A stretch of DNA of 64,000 nt from Flocculibacter collagenilyticus (GCF_016469335.1 NZ_CP059888.1:2232001-2296000), one strand, 5' to 3'; shown: positions 18,985 through 28,329, numbered from the stretch's first letter. The notes: generated from the letters alone by a model not told the origin. Program-made: numbers and translations.

Positions 18985-19769
18985 GAAGTAATAAATCTCG
19001 CTCGATTCAAATGAAACAATGCTAAACCGGCACTTAAGACACATAATGAAAGCATCGCTAAATATCCGAAACTTCCTACAGGTGTCTCGTAACTCGCGAA
19101 GTATGCATCTCTACTTAACTCCAAAACATGAAAAATCGGATTCCAACTAAATAAATACCAATATGACTCCGGTACCATAGTAGCGCTATAAAAGATGCCA
19201 GAAATAAAAAACATCGGCTTCATCAGCATTGAGAGGATTTTTGATGTTGAAGCTAAATAGCTCGCTATAGTCGAAACAATTAGTCCCAGCCCTAGTGTTA
19301 AGCAAACTAATAAACCACTAGCTACAATCAGTAGGAATGGATCATCAGGAATGACAGAAAACCCTAACCAAGCCATTGCTAGAGTAATAATGATATACAC
19401 CAAAATAAACGTGACTGTTTCTATTAATAATCTCGCGAGAACAGGATCTATTGCAGTAACCTGACGATATGCTAATAATGCTTTGTTCGCATCTAATGCA
19501 GCCGATAATTGTGGTAGCGCTTTTGCAAAAAAACTATATGGCAAAATTCCCGTAATTAGGAATAGTGCAATTGGCACATCTGCAATAGATGTTCTGCCAA
19601 TTAGTGTAAATATCACTGCAAACACTGCTACTTGCGCAATGGGCTCAGCCAAAGCCCATAAGTAACCAAAATTACCTGGACCAAAGCGAGTCTTCATCTC
19701 ACGAAACAGCAAAGCATGTATAGAGTCGCACATTATTTTAAATGGCGACCTGCGTACCACTAGCGACAT
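18981..19769 (-). CDS. kpsM: KpsM, capsule ABC exporter permease
   Basis: A 262-residue ABC-2 type permease with six predicted membrane helices. The cytoplasmic N terminus carries the typical segment LLFREMKTRFGPGNFGYLWALAEP before the first helix. It forms the inner-membrane channel with KpsT. The start codon directly abuts the kpsF stop (TAAATG) and the stop overlaps the kpsT start, so kpsF-M-T are translationally coupled. Confidence 0.96.
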   Translation of the reverse strand: MSLVVRRSPFKIMCDSIHALLFREMKTRFGPGNFGYLWALAEPIAQVAVFAVIFTLIGRTSIADVPIALFLITGILPYSFFAKALPQLSAALDANKALLAYRQVTAIDPVLARLLIETVTFILVYIIITLAMAWLGFSVIPDDPFLLIVASGLLVCLTLGLGLIVSTIASYLASTSKILSMLMKPMFFISGIFYSATMVPESYWYLFSWNPIFHVLELSRDAYFASYETPVGSFGYLAMLSLCVLSAGLALFHLNRARFITS

Positions 19770-20780
19770 TTACTGATAAAACTCCATTACACCAACGACA
19801 CTTTCTGTAGCATTGGTAACTAATAAATGTTTTATATGTTTTTCTCGCATTAGTTCTTCTGCGTCAGTCACTTTGGCAGACTCTATAATCGTAATAGGCT
19901 GCTCTGACATGATTTCAGTCACTAAAGATGATGTTATATCGAGTTTTTGACTTAATGCACGGCGCAAATCACCATCTGTTACAACGCCATATAATTTTTC
20001 TTCATCCAATACAATTGCTAAGCCAATTTTAGAGTTTGTCATCACTAAGATTGCTTCTTCAATCGTAGTTTGTGGTGACACAATAGGCAGATTATCACTC
20101 ATCATCACATCACTAACTTTGGTTAATAATCGACGACCTAAACTACCTCCAGGGTGGAACATGGCAAAGTCTGTAGGCTGAAATTTACGTAAATGAATAA
20201 GCGCAACAGCTAAGGCGTCACCCATAACTAGTGCAGCTGTTGTTGAGGAGGTTGGCGCAAGATTATTAGGGCATATCTCGCGATCCACTTTAGCATTTAT
20301 TGTAAAATCAGCATTAACAGATAATGTGCTATTTTTATTACCTGTTAGTGCAATTATCTTAACACCAAAGTGTTTTAAGGACGGTATCAACTTTAATACT
20401 TCATCTGTTTCACCGCTATTTGAAATAAGAAGAACTACACTATCAGGTGTAATCATTCCTAAGTCGCCATGAAATGCCTCTCCTGGGTGAACAAAGAATG
20501 ACGGCGTGCCTGTTGACGCTAAAGTAGCGGCTAGTTTTTTACCAATATGTCCTGACTTACCCATTCCACAGATAATCAGGTGGCCTCTCGATTCATGTAT
20601 GCAGTGTGCAGCCGCTTCAAAATCGCTATCTACTTGCTCAGCTAACGCTCTAATTTGGACACTTTGATCCACAATAGCCTGTTTAGCTAATAAAACACTA
20701 TAATCCTCAATTGGATCAACTGTATTAGATAACATTGATGTTGCAGCAGAAAATTGAGCAAAATTATTTAAAGATTCCAT
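19770..20780 (-). CDS. kpsF: KpsF/KdsD-type D-arabinose 5-phosphate isomerase
   Basis: A 336-residue protein with an N-terminal SIS domain (about 60-190; motifs GMGKSGHIGKKLAATLASTG and SNSGETDE) and two C-terminal CBS domains. It interconverts ribulose 5-phosphate and arabinose 5-phosphate, the first committed precursor of Kdo. Inside a kps cluster it is expected to raise Kdo supply for the KpsS/KpsC linker. It is followed without spacing by kpsM. A housekeeping kdsD is expected elsewhere in the genome. Confidence 0.95.
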   Translation of the reverse strand: MESLNNFAQFSAATSMLSNTVDPIEDYSVLLAKQAIVDQSVQIRALAEQVDSDFEAAAHCIHESRGHLIICGMGKSGHIGKKLAATLASTGTPSFFVHPGEAFHGDLGMITPDSVVLLISNSGETDEVLKLIPSLKHFGVKIIALTGNKNSTLSVNADFTINAKVDREICPNNLAPTSSTTAALVMGDALAVALIHLRKFQPTDFAMFHPGGSLGRRLLTKVSDVMMSDNLPIVSPQTTIEEAILVMTNSKIGLAIVLDEEKLYGVVTDGDLRRALSQKLDITSSLVTEIMSEQPITIIESAKVTDAEELMREKHIKHLLVTNATESVVGVMEFYQ

Positions 20781-20897
20781 TGTTACTTCTTTGTGTATTG
20801 TTACGATTCAATAATAAAAAAACATAAAGCATTTATTGAACAGCTTTACCGTTTCATTCCGTGTATTAGGTGTACACACATCAACACTTCGTCTTAC

Positions 20898-22871
20898 CTA
20901 AAAGACCGAAATAAAGTTGCCATCTATAAACAAGATGCCAGCAATATTCTTTAACATTCTTGGTTCACCAACTTGTATACCATTAACCAAAAACTCACCA
21001 TTTGTATTATTTCTAGCAAAGTTTAAATTCCAAGAAACTCCATCTTGATTTAGGCCGCTATAACTAAACTTTGTAGGCTTCCCTGAAAATAGCAGTTGTA
21101 AGAGCCGACCTTCAAAATAAATAATCAAGTCAAGTTTAGACGTAGAAAGCCCCTCTTTGATGTCATCAAGATTTGCATAGAAGGTTAACACAGGCTCGCC
21201 TAAACCATACACAGAAGCAGAGTAAGTAGTAGCAATTTGCAAAGAATTAGAAAGTAGAGTGTCGCTATTTTCAGCATAAATGTTGGGATGAACAAGCGCA
21301 AAAGCCAGCTTATGGTCCTGCCCATTACTTGAAAAATCGCCATTTACATAAGCTGATTCTAATACTTGAAAAGTACTTCCGCTTCCCAATGATAAAGTAT
21401 CTATACGTACATTAACCTCACCAGCATACTTACTTTGTAAGTCAGCGATTTCAGTGTGACCTAAGATCTTAATGAAGCCTGTTCCATCAGCAGTACCAAA
21501 AAGATCTTCAGCAGGATTAAGTTGTACGTTAAAATTAGTGTTGTTTAACTGAGTAGCAACATCACCACTTAAAATATTACCGTTAATTTTTGCTGTTAAT
21601 GAAGTTCCCGTAATTGGATCGTTAGAAAATCGCTCTAACTTTATGCTCACATCCATTTCTAGTTGATTATAGATACCAGATACTTTCCAGCTTAATTGAG
21701 AATCTATATATTGAACCTCTAATTGCCCTACTTGATAACTGCCATCACTACTTCCAAGCGGTACTTCGCTAATTACATCGCTAAAGACATTGAACAGCTC
21801 AGTTAAAATAGAATCAGAAAATGTTTCAACTAATTGATAGCCTTGCGTAATGGAGTCTGATACTTGATCATAAGCAACGGGATCATTTTCAAAGGTATAC
21901 AATAAACTTCTAAAGTCTTGAAGTTGTGACTTTGCCGTATCAAGCGGCGAACTTAACGAATTTGGGGATGATAGGTATCCCTTATCAGGAAAGATTGATT
22001 TTGTACTTAAAAAAGCTCTCAATTTAGCCAGCTCGACTTTCATGCTATCTTCAACGATTGAAGGATATGTGATGGCAACTTCTTGTAAATATAAAAGCGC
22101 ATCCTGAAATAAGGTCGAGTTAAGTTGTTGATAAACAGACTCGTTATCAAAAAATTGAGAGTTAAAGAGTCCCCCAATATTCTTTAGTCTACTTGTAGCA
22201 TTCAATTTTGCCACTTTATCGTCAAACAGAATACCTGCATCGATGGCATCAGATAGCCACCGATTTCTAACCGTTTTTGCAGCAAGTCCATCATAGCCTA
22301 TTAATCCTAGAGTATTTGCTACTAATGTGTGAGCTTGCTTAAGTTTTAGCTCTGGGCTTAATTCATTCTTATTTTCTGTAAACACTTTTGCAATTAAATC
22401 GTTAACTACATTTACTGTTAAAGCTTTGTCCGAATCTAAATGCACAATTGCAGACAATTTAATACGTGTCTGATACGGTGAGTCATAGTCTACAGGCAGT
22501 AAAGAGTTGTTAGATAAACTCTCTGTAAAACACCCATTAATATAAGGGCAGCGCAATTTAATCAGCTCATTTTTAGGGTTAAAAATAACCTTAATCATAT
22601 TACCGCTAGGCAGGCCATTAATTACATGAGTGCTCATCGCATCTTCAGCATTCACAGTAAAACTAGATAACCATTCACTACCATTATTAATATCGGTGAT
22701 CGCTACCTCAACAGGCTGATAAATATATTTTGGTAATATAGTCAAAGTTAATGAATGTGTATTCACTAGCGTACTTCCTTCTACTACTGGTTCGGCAGCA
22801 TCATTACTGCTACTCCCACCACATCCAGGCAACGCAACTAGTATAAAAAGTAATAAAGTAAACAGTCTCAT
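20898..22871 (-). CDS. Predicted lipoprotein of unknown function in the capsule cluster
   Basis: I start at the ATG at 22871, whose product opens with a lipoprotein signal (MRLFTLLLFILVALPGCGG, modified Cys17); 657 residues. After a short Ser/Asn/Ala linker comes a strand-rich domain, then LRCPYINGC and a helix-rich region (KQAHTLVANTLGLIGYDG), then a long beta-rich C-terminal half. This order resembles that of the larger lipoprotein two genes upstream. The start is one base after the stop of the beta-barrel-like gene, so the two are co-translated. No enzymatic motif is seen. A role in capsule surface assembly or anchoring is inferred from position only. Confidence 0.78.
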   Translation of the reverse strand: MRLFTLLLFILVALPGCGGSSSNDAAEPVVEGSTLVNTHSLTLTILPKYIYQPVEVAITDINNGSEWLSSFTVNAEDAMSTHVINGLPSGNMIKVIFNPKNELIKLRCPYINGCFTESLSNNSLLPVDYDSPYQTRIKLSAIVHLDSDKALTVNVVNDLIAKVFTENKNELSPELKLKQAHTLVANTLGLIGYDGLAAKTVRNRWLSDAIDAGILFDDKVAKLNATSRLKNIGGLFNSQFFDNESVYQQLNSTLFQDALLYLQEVAITYPSIVEDSMKVELAKLRAFLSTKSIFPDKGYLSSPNSLSSPLDTAKSQLQDFRSLLYTFENDPVAYDQVSDSITQGYQLVETFSDSILTELFNVFSDVISEVPLGSSDGSYQVGQLEVQYIDSQLSWKVSGIYNQLEMDVSIKLERFSNDPITGTSLTAKINGNILSGDVATQLNNTNFNVQLNPAEDLFGTADGTGFIKILGHTEIADLQSKYAGEVNVRIDTLSLGSGSTFQVLESAYVNGDFSSNGQDHKLAFALVHPNIYAENSDTLLSNSLQIATTYSASVYGLGEPVLTFYANLDDIKEGLSTSKLDLIIYFEGRLLQLLFSGKPTKFSYSGLNQDGVSWNLNFARNNTNGEFLVNGIQVGEPRMLKNIAGILFIDGNFISVF

Positions 22872-22872
22872 T

Positions 22873-23976
22873 TTAGAAGCCCCACGACAGCCCAACAAAT
22901 AGGCTTAAGCTATTCGCGTATGAATAATCGGTATTATCAGAAAGAATATCGATATAAAAGTTATGATATTCGGTATGAAGCCCAACTGCCTGAGTATCAA
23001 TATTGTAGCTCACGGCTACATTAGCATCCGGAGTTATATTCCACGCTCCCATCAGGGCCATCGAATTAAATATCTCATTGCTTTTATATATTAATTTAGC
23101 AGTATAATGTTCAAAAAAACGTTGTTCGTATGTTACTGCAACTCGTGTTGGCATATGCTGAGTAAATTGATGGCCACCTTCTGCACTTTCATGTGTTTGA
23201 AAGTTAACAGCAGGTGTTTGCTGTAGCACATCACTTTCATCATAATACATTTGATTAACATTAAACTCTCCGATAGCGTAAGGTGAGTTTTTAAAAGTGA
23301 TAAAGTGAAAAAGATCTTTAATATTAACTATCAACGCTGAGTCTGGTGTCAGGAAATATGTAAAATCGATATCCAGAGAGCCGCCATAACCAGAAGGCGC
23401 ACTTTCTACATCTAAAAACTTATATAAAGTATCTTCATCAAAATGGTAATTGGCGCTTGCATTTCCTAATTGGGTAATACCGTGTATTGTTCCATCATAA
23501 ATAAGCCTGTCTTGAAACTTATTCGATTGAAGAACATTTAAGTAAGTTGTTACAGACCAATTAGCCTGTCTATCGTAAGTATAACCAAGCCTAAAACCAT
23601 ATGTTGTCAATCGCTGCTCATGTAAGTCAGCAATAAAATCTCGATCTAAATTTTCTTTAATCGAGTTGTGTCTGTTAAAACGATATTCTGAAACATCAGG
23701 ATTCATAGATAAGGCATAATCGTAACGATAGACAGCTGCAAAGGAATACGTTGAATTGGCAACACCTATTTGAAACAAATTGTTTGTATATGCTACATCC
23801 GCTCGTTCAAATGTTTTAGCCCCTTTCCAAGATCCCGAGAAATCGACTACAGGTACAGATGGCGTGTAGTTATCTGAGTATCCATTAACAAAAAATGTGT
23901 ACTCGGATTTAGACGCAGTTACATCCATACTTACCACCGATGTAATGTAAAGTGCGATAAAAAAAATGTTCTTCAT
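22873..23976 (-). CDS. Predicted outer-membrane beta-barrel protein in the capsule cluster
   Basis: About 367 residues from the ATG at 23976; the frame also extends three codons to a TTG. A signal peptide (NIFFIALYITSVVSMDVTAS) is followed by alternating, aromatic-rich strands, and the protein ends in LFVGLSWGF, a typical beta-barrel C-terminal signal ending in Phe. It is not recognisably Wzi, KpsD or Wza. It lies between two lipoprotein genes and is tightly linked to the downstream one. A surface role linked to the capsule is inferred from location. Confidence 0.75.
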   Translation of the reverse strand: MKNIFFIALYITSVVSMDVTASKSEYTFFVNGYSDNYTPSVPVVDFSGSWKGAKTFERADVAYTNNLFQIGVANSTYSFAAVYRYDYALSMNPDVSEYRFNRHNSIKENLDRDFIADLHEQRLTTYGFRLGYTYDRQANWSVTTYLNVLQSNKFQDRLIYDGTIHGITQLGNASANYHFDEDTLYKFLDVESAPSGYGGSLDIDFTYFLTPDSALIVNIKDLFHFITFKNSPYAIGEFNVNQMYYDESDVLQQTPAVNFQTHESAEGGHQFTQHMPTRVAVTYEQRFFEHYTAKLIYKSNEIFNSMALMGAWNITPDANVAVSYNIDTQAVGLHTEYHNFYIDILSDNTDYSYANSLSLFVGLSWGF

Positions 23977-24070
23977 AAACTTCAAACTTAACTAAAAATT
24001 AATACAAATAAAAACGCTCTGATGCAACAGCCTTTTTATTGGTATTATTTCTGCGGATTGCATGTTAAAG

Positions 24071-24099
24071 AAAGGCCGTAAGATGACTTCACGGCCTTT
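24071..24099. terminator. Hairpin terminator after the GGET-repeat lipoprotein gene
   Basis: AAAGGCCGT (24071-24079) and ACGGCCTTT (24091-24099) form a perfect 9-bp stem with an 11-base loop, followed by pyrimidine-rich sequence on both strands (TTCTT on plus, CTTTCTTT on minus). It lies between the repeat lipoprotein gene and the barrel gene, where it could reduce read-through into the downstream kps genes. Confidence 0.65.
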
Positions 24100-24121
24100 T
24101 CTTATGTATTCAATTTAGTGA

Positions 24122-26845
24122 TTAATTATCACGTAAATCAAAGTATTCACTTAACGCTTGCATCATACCTGCAAGGTTTGCTGGTTTAACGTCTGTATTG
24201 CCAATACGCAATACATAGTTAACATCTTTTGCTTCAGTTGGACACGTTTCAGCAAGATCAACAAGTGTTCCTTGTACTGCACCGTTAATTGATGCTGAAC
24301 CACTCCAGTCACCACACCAAACTGGCTGATTTAACTCTTCTGCCATAGACGCTTTATTAGAAAACACCTGCAAGTTATATGAACTAGGTGTATGCAAAAT
24401 GTTGATATTTTTGCTAATAAGCTTTCTCGTTGAGCTTTCTGTAGTCTCTTTACTAATAAACACTGTAGAGTTGATGTTGTAATTAGTATTAGACGCACCC
24501 GCTAAATAGTTAAGAGTTGACTTAACTGAAGCTTGCTTAAGAATATTTTGCGCGTCAGTAACATTTGCATAATCACCATTTACCTTAATAGTAAGTGTTG
24601 CAGAGCCTTCCGCTTTTTTGTTCCAGTCGCCAGTGTATATCGATACATTTTGTAGATTTGCGCTCATAATTGAATCTGGCAAGCTTACATCTATATCGCG
24701 GTAAGTAATATCACGTAACACGCCGCCAGCATCTTTTACTTGTTTAGCATACGTTGCTAATTCCGCAGAAGAATAGGTATCACCGTTTTTACCAAAACCA
24801 ATTGTAATAGTATCTCCAGACTCATCAACACCGCCTGAAGCTAATCCATTGAACCATAATGTACTTTCTAATACAGGCTCATCATCGTTACCGCTACCGT
24901 TGAATCCGTATGCTAGTGTAAATGATAATGCTGTCTCGCCGTTTTCTAATGGGTTTGACGATTCATCAACACATGAGCTCGAATCCATCATGCCAGACTC
25001 ATTTGCAGTACACATAATGTTTGCTGCATTAGCGTCTGTGATTGCAAAGTTAGTCACAACACCTTTAAAGTTATGCGAAACGTTGAAATTCAAACCGCTT
25101 AATGATTGCTCTGCTTCATCAGTTACGTAAACGTAAAGAATCTCTCCGGTTAAATTACCGCTGGCATCTTTTACTTCATAAGTAAAAATATCTGAATCAG
25201 TACCATTGCTTTGATTACCATCAACATTCAGTGACGTTTTCAACGCTGCTTGAATTGCTTTACGCGCATCACTCGCAGCCTTAATAATTAAACGGTTCGC
25301 ATCTACTGAAATACCTGTCGCACCAAAGAAATCATTTGTTACATTAATTGCTGTTTCCGCTGCTGTTGGTGCACCAGGGCTAGTTCCGCCGCCAGTTCCG
25401 CCGCCAGTTTCGCCGCCAGTTTCGCCGCCAGTTTCGCCGCCAGTTTCGCCGCCAGTTTCTCCGCCAGTTTCGCCGCCAGTTTCTCCGCCAGTTTCTCCGC
25501 CAGTTTCTCCGCCAGTTTCTCCGCCAGTTTCTCCGCCAGTTTCTCCGCCAGTTTCTCCGCCAGTTTCTCCGCCAGTTTCTCCGCCAGTTTCTCCGCCAGT
25601 TTCTCCGCCAGTTTCTCCGCCAGTTTCTCCGCCAGTTTCTCCGCCAGTTTCTCCGCCAGTTTCTCCGCCAGTTTCTCCGCCAGTTTCTCCGCCAGTTGCT
25701 TCATTAACTATTGATGCAATTTCAGAAATTTCACCTTCTGATAATTCGCCTTCAGAATTTTCAATAATGCCAATGATTGATTCAGCTGCATTATTAAGAT
25801 TAGTTAATTTAGTTGTGTCGACACTTTCATTTATAGAAGAAATTATTTCTGAGTGTAAAGCACCAGAAGTAAGTTGCTCAGCTGAAATAGGGGCAGAAGT
25901 ATTACCCAGATTATTTTGAAGCTCTAAAAATTCTTGCCCGAATAAAGGGTTATTTAAAATAGAGGTCACACCATTACGAAGCTCGCTTAGACTCGAGTTA
26001 AGTGCTTCAATATTTGAACTTGCTAACGAAGAGGTAATATTACTAACTAATTGATTAACGCCTGATGCAACATCATCGCTGTCTGAAGCTCCGCTCATGA
26101 TTGAAGCGTTGAAACTAGATAGTGTCAGGTTAGCTAAATCAAAACTGTTAGCTTCTTCAGAAGTTAAATCAGAAATACGTGTAAGATCTATAGGCATGAA
26201 ATCAAATAAACTTGTAACATTTACTGCATTTTCTAACCCTAACCCTGTTAGTACTTGCTGTGAAGCAACCGCTTGAATTGCATTAAATCCCTCTAATGAG
26301 AGGCTGGCTTGAGTATTTGATAGTAGTGAATCTGCTACTGTAGAAGCTAGTGTTGTAAGTGCAGAAATAGGAGCTGTATTAGTTACCTCTTCGGCATCAT
26401 CAATATAAGTAAGGGTAGATAACGTTAACCCTGGTAGATTAGTAACTGTGTCACCAAAACCTGTAGTTCCACAATCGCTAAAGTCACATCTCATTGATGT
26501 TTCTAGACTTGATGAAACCTTAACAAGTAAAATACCTTTATACTCTGTTTCAAAATCAAATGAGTAATTACCATTTTCATCTGTAGTAGTTTCTGCAAGT
26601 ACATTATCCAAATCATCAAGTGCAAATAATTGCACATTTGCATTTGCAAGTACCCCTTTAACAACTGAACCTGATACTGTCACTTGAGTTTTGCTGACTG
26701 TTTCGCCGCCTGTTACAGGTGGTGTTACCGGCGGCGTTACTGGTTCTGGCGTTACATTTGTGTTAGATGAACCGCCACCACATGCGCTTAGCGCGAGTGC
26801 CGAAGTTAACGCCAAAGCTAGGCGCGAAAGTTTAAGATCAGTCAT
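24122..26845 (-). CDS. Large predicted lipoprotein with Gly-Gly-Glu-Thr tandem repeat
   Basis: A 907-residue protein. The N terminus has a lipoprotein signal (LALTSALALSACGGGSSN), then a Pro/Val/Thr linker, a carboxypeptidase-regulatory-like domain (VSGSVVKGVLANANVQLFAL, TTDENGNYSFDF) and RCDFSDC, followed by a helical region to about residue 385. Next come about 24 copies of Gly-Gly-Glu-Thr and two Gly-Gly-Gly-Thr, which should form an extended acidic linker. The C-terminal 380 residues are strand-rich with scattered cysteines and no motif I recognise. It starts 26 bp after kpsS, with AAGGAT as ribosome binding site. The function is unknown; cell-surface exposure is inferred. Confidence 0.8.
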   Translation of the reverse strand: MTDLKLSRLALALTSALALSACGGGSSNTNVTPEPVTPPVTPPVTGGETVSKTQVTVSGSVVKGVLANANVQLFALDDLDNVLAETTTDENGNYSFDFETEYKGILLVKVSSSLETSMRCDFSDCGTTGFGDTVTNLPGLTLSTLTYIDDAEEVTNTAPISALTTLASTVADSLLSNTQASLSLEGFNAIQAVASQQVLTGLGLENAVNVTSLFDFMPIDLTRISDLTSEEANSFDLANLTLSSFNASIMSGASDSDDVASGVNQLVSNITSSLASSNIEALNSSLSELRNGVTSILNNPLFGQEFLELQNNLGNTSAPISAEQLTSGALHSEIISSINESVDTTKLTNLNNAAESIIGIIENSEGELSEGEISEIASIVNEATGGETGGETGGETGGETGGETGGETGGETGGETGGETGGETGGETGGETGGETGGETGGETGGETGGETGGETGGETGGETGGETGGETGGETGGETGGGTGGGTSPGAPTAAETAINVTNDFFGATGISVDANRLIIKAASDARKAIQAALKTSLNVDGNQSNGTDSDIFTYEVKDASGNLTGEILYVYVTDEAEQSLSGLNFNVSHNFKGVVTNFAITDANAANIMCTANESGMMDSSSCVDESSNPLENGETALSFTLAYGFNGSGNDDEPVLESTLWFNGLASGGVDESGDTITIGFGKNGDTYSSAELATYAKQVKDAGGVLRDITYRDIDVSLPDSIMSANLQNVSIYTGDWNKKAEGSATLTIKVNGDYANVTDAQNILKQASVKSTLNYLAGASNTNYNINSTVFISKETTESSTRKLISKNINILHTPSSYNLQVFSNKASMAEELNQPVWCGDWSGSASINGAVQGTLVDLAETCPTEAKDVNYVLRIGNTDVKPANLAGMMQALSEYFDLRDN
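25391..25690. repeat. 12-bp coding tandem repeat, 25 units
   Basis: The plus-strand unit is GCCAGTTTCTCC, reading Gly-Glu-Thr-Gly on the minus strand. There are 25 contiguous units. The 18 units at 25475-25690 are identical, while the seven units toward the 3' end of the gene vary (TTCGCC or TTCCGCC forms). A unit of 12 bp means copy-number change alters length without breaking the frame. Confidence 0.97.
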
Positions 26846-26871
26846 GCTAATCGAATCCTTATTATATTAAT

Positions 26872-28071
26872 TTACTGATTGAACATTTTTTCAGTTACTG
26901 CGTGTAACGTGATATTAGGGTTCCGGTAAAAACTTCCCGGTATTTGACTTTTTTCCAAGAGAAAAGCTTTAAACTTTGCAAAGGTCGTTGGGCATGGTTT
27001 GCAACATGATTGCCAAAAATCATCCAGTGACTTCTGACTAGTTACACCATTAATATCATATATCGCCTTCCCCATTACCTTGGTTGGCGTTGAGTGATGT
27101 AATGAAGATATTCCAACTGTACTATTAACTGTTATAGTACCCTTTGCATTTTTTAAAAGTGTAGGTAAGTGTGTATCATGGCAGTAGATTACTCGATCAA
27201 CGACATCATACGCATAACTTAACTTTTTAATATACTTCGTATAATTAACAAATCCACGATCCATAGGGTGGTGCTTCAATATTAAATAGTCACCTTCATT
27301 AGCGTTGTGCGCAAACGACTTTACAACTACTCCAATAAACTCCTCTACAGATCTAAATGGAGAATGGAACAGTATTTGACTATCTACACTTACTTGCAAT
27401 GGCGCTAAGAAATACTGTCCGGACAATTCATTTTTTACAGCACTCAGAAGTTTTGCGTCGTTATTTTTATACTTTAATTTCTTTGCACCAGACATCATCC
27501 AGCTGTATAACTCTTCACTTTCCTCCCATGGACGATGATGAATATAGTGCTTATATTTAAACGAAAAAATACTTTTGAAAAAATAATACGCTGACGCCCA
27601 ATACGCCATATTAATATATGTATGCTTTAATTGAAGCGGTTGTACTTCACTTTTTGAATTTGCTTCAAATGATTGCAACACCTCTGCATCAAAAAGTGAG
27701 TTACCATTTACACCTTCCTTTTCAAGAGTGATATATGACGGTCGCAAATATCCTTCCTCGAATGCCCAAAAAGATAACTTTTTTCTTTCTACTACTTTTT
27801 TCGCTTCACGATGATAAAAACGACAATCACCAAAAACTATTACGTCTGTAATATTGTGCTTATCAACAAAAGCAGATAGATAAGAGTTCCACTCTTTGGG
27901 TTTACCAGTGTAAGGAGTGGCAATATTTTTATTTGCAAACCAATCGTCACCACCATTAAATGTGATTTGGTGCGCAATTACCTTTTTCGTTTTTATTAAA
28001 TGTTGTGACAATAACTTGATAAAAGGACCAACAGGACCTTGTAGGAATAAAATACGTCTGAGAGCTTCCAT
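26872..28071 (-). CDS. kpsS: KpsS, capsule linker Kdo transferase
   Basis: A 399-residue protein closely following the KpsS pattern: LFLQGPVGPF at the N terminus, FGDCRFYHREAKK, WAFEEGYLRPSYITLE, LKHHPMDRG and TVNSTVGISSLHH near the C terminus. KpsS adds the first beta-Kdo to lysophosphatidylglycerol, starting the linker that KpsC extends. It acts at the cytoplasmic face of the inner membrane. It is the first gene of the cluster, 250 bp after a promoter candidate with a structured leader. In E. coli kpsS lies at the end of region 1, so the order here is rearranged. Confidence 0.95.
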   Translation of the reverse strand: MEALRRILFLQGPVGPFIKLLSQHLIKTKKVIAHQITFNGGDDWFANKNIATPYTGKPKEWNSYLSAFVDKHNITDVIVFGDCRFYHREAKKVVERKKLSFWAFEEGYLRPSYITLEKEGVNGNSLFDAEVLQSFEANSKSEVQPLQLKHTYINMAYWASAYYFFKSIFSFKYKHYIHHRPWEESEELYSWMMSGAKKLKYKNNDAKLLSAVKNELSGQYFLAPLQVSVDSQILFHSPFRSVEEFIGVVVKSFAHNANEGDYLILKHHPMDRGFVNYTKYIKKLSYAYDVVDRVIYCHDTHLPTLLKNAKGTITVNSTVGISSLHHSTPTKVMGKAIYDINGVTSQKSLDDFWQSCCKPCPTTFAKFKAFLLEKSQIPGSFYRNPNITLHAVTEKMFNQ

Positions 28072-28258
28072 TTTTCTACTGCTAACCCATAAATACTAAA
28101 ACAAAGATACTAGCCATTTTCCACTTGGTTTGAAAAACAGAAGTAAAAAGGTATCAATCAAATTTAAATTAAAACGTATTACTGCGAGCACATAATGATT
28201 CTATTTATTCTTTAAAATAAACCATCTGGCGTTATAGTATCGCTAATTTATCTACTAC

Positions 28259-28317
28259 GGGGCATACATTCCCCAAACGAATTAGGATTTGAAATCCATT
28301 ACCTCATGCAACTGAGG
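28259..28317 (-). ncRNA. Structured leader of the capsule operon: three small hairpins
   Basis: Reading the minus strand from the predicted transcription start, three stems follow one another: CCTCA/TGAGG (28317-28302), GGATT/AATCC (28297-28285) and GGGG/CCCC (28274-28259), the last followed by CGTAGTAG. The leader lies about 190-250 nt before kpsS. Polysaccharide operons often have JUMPstart/ops leaders bound by RfaH-type antiterminators; the match of CGTAGTAG to the ops core (GGTAGCGT) is only partial. It could equally belong to a plus-strand leader of map. Structure is seen; function is inference. Confidence 0.45.
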
Positions 28318-28323
28318 CGCGAA

Positions 28324-28329
28324 ATTATA
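28324..28329 (-). promoter_or_regulatory. Candidate -10 box of the kps operon
   Basis: A perfect TATAAT on the minus strand (TGTATAATTTCGCG context) lies 7 bases before the first leader hairpin and 250 bp before kpsS. No good TTGACA-like box lies 17 bp upstream (TTCTCT). The preceding TG touches the hexamer without the usual spacer base, so it is only a near extended -10. Confidence 0.45.

Noticed and set aside
25339-25704. 121-codon minus-strand frame with Leu-Ala-Glu-Lys repeats
   Set aside because: It is the repeat of the 907-residue lipoprotein read in another frame; it stays open only because the 12-bp unit lacks stops.
28259-28317. tRNA-like sequence, possibly selenocysteine tRNA (GGATTTCAAATCC looks like an anticodon arm)
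   Set aside because: No acceptor stem partner, no T-loop sequence and no CCA end; it lies directly behind a TATAAT box and fits a leader better.
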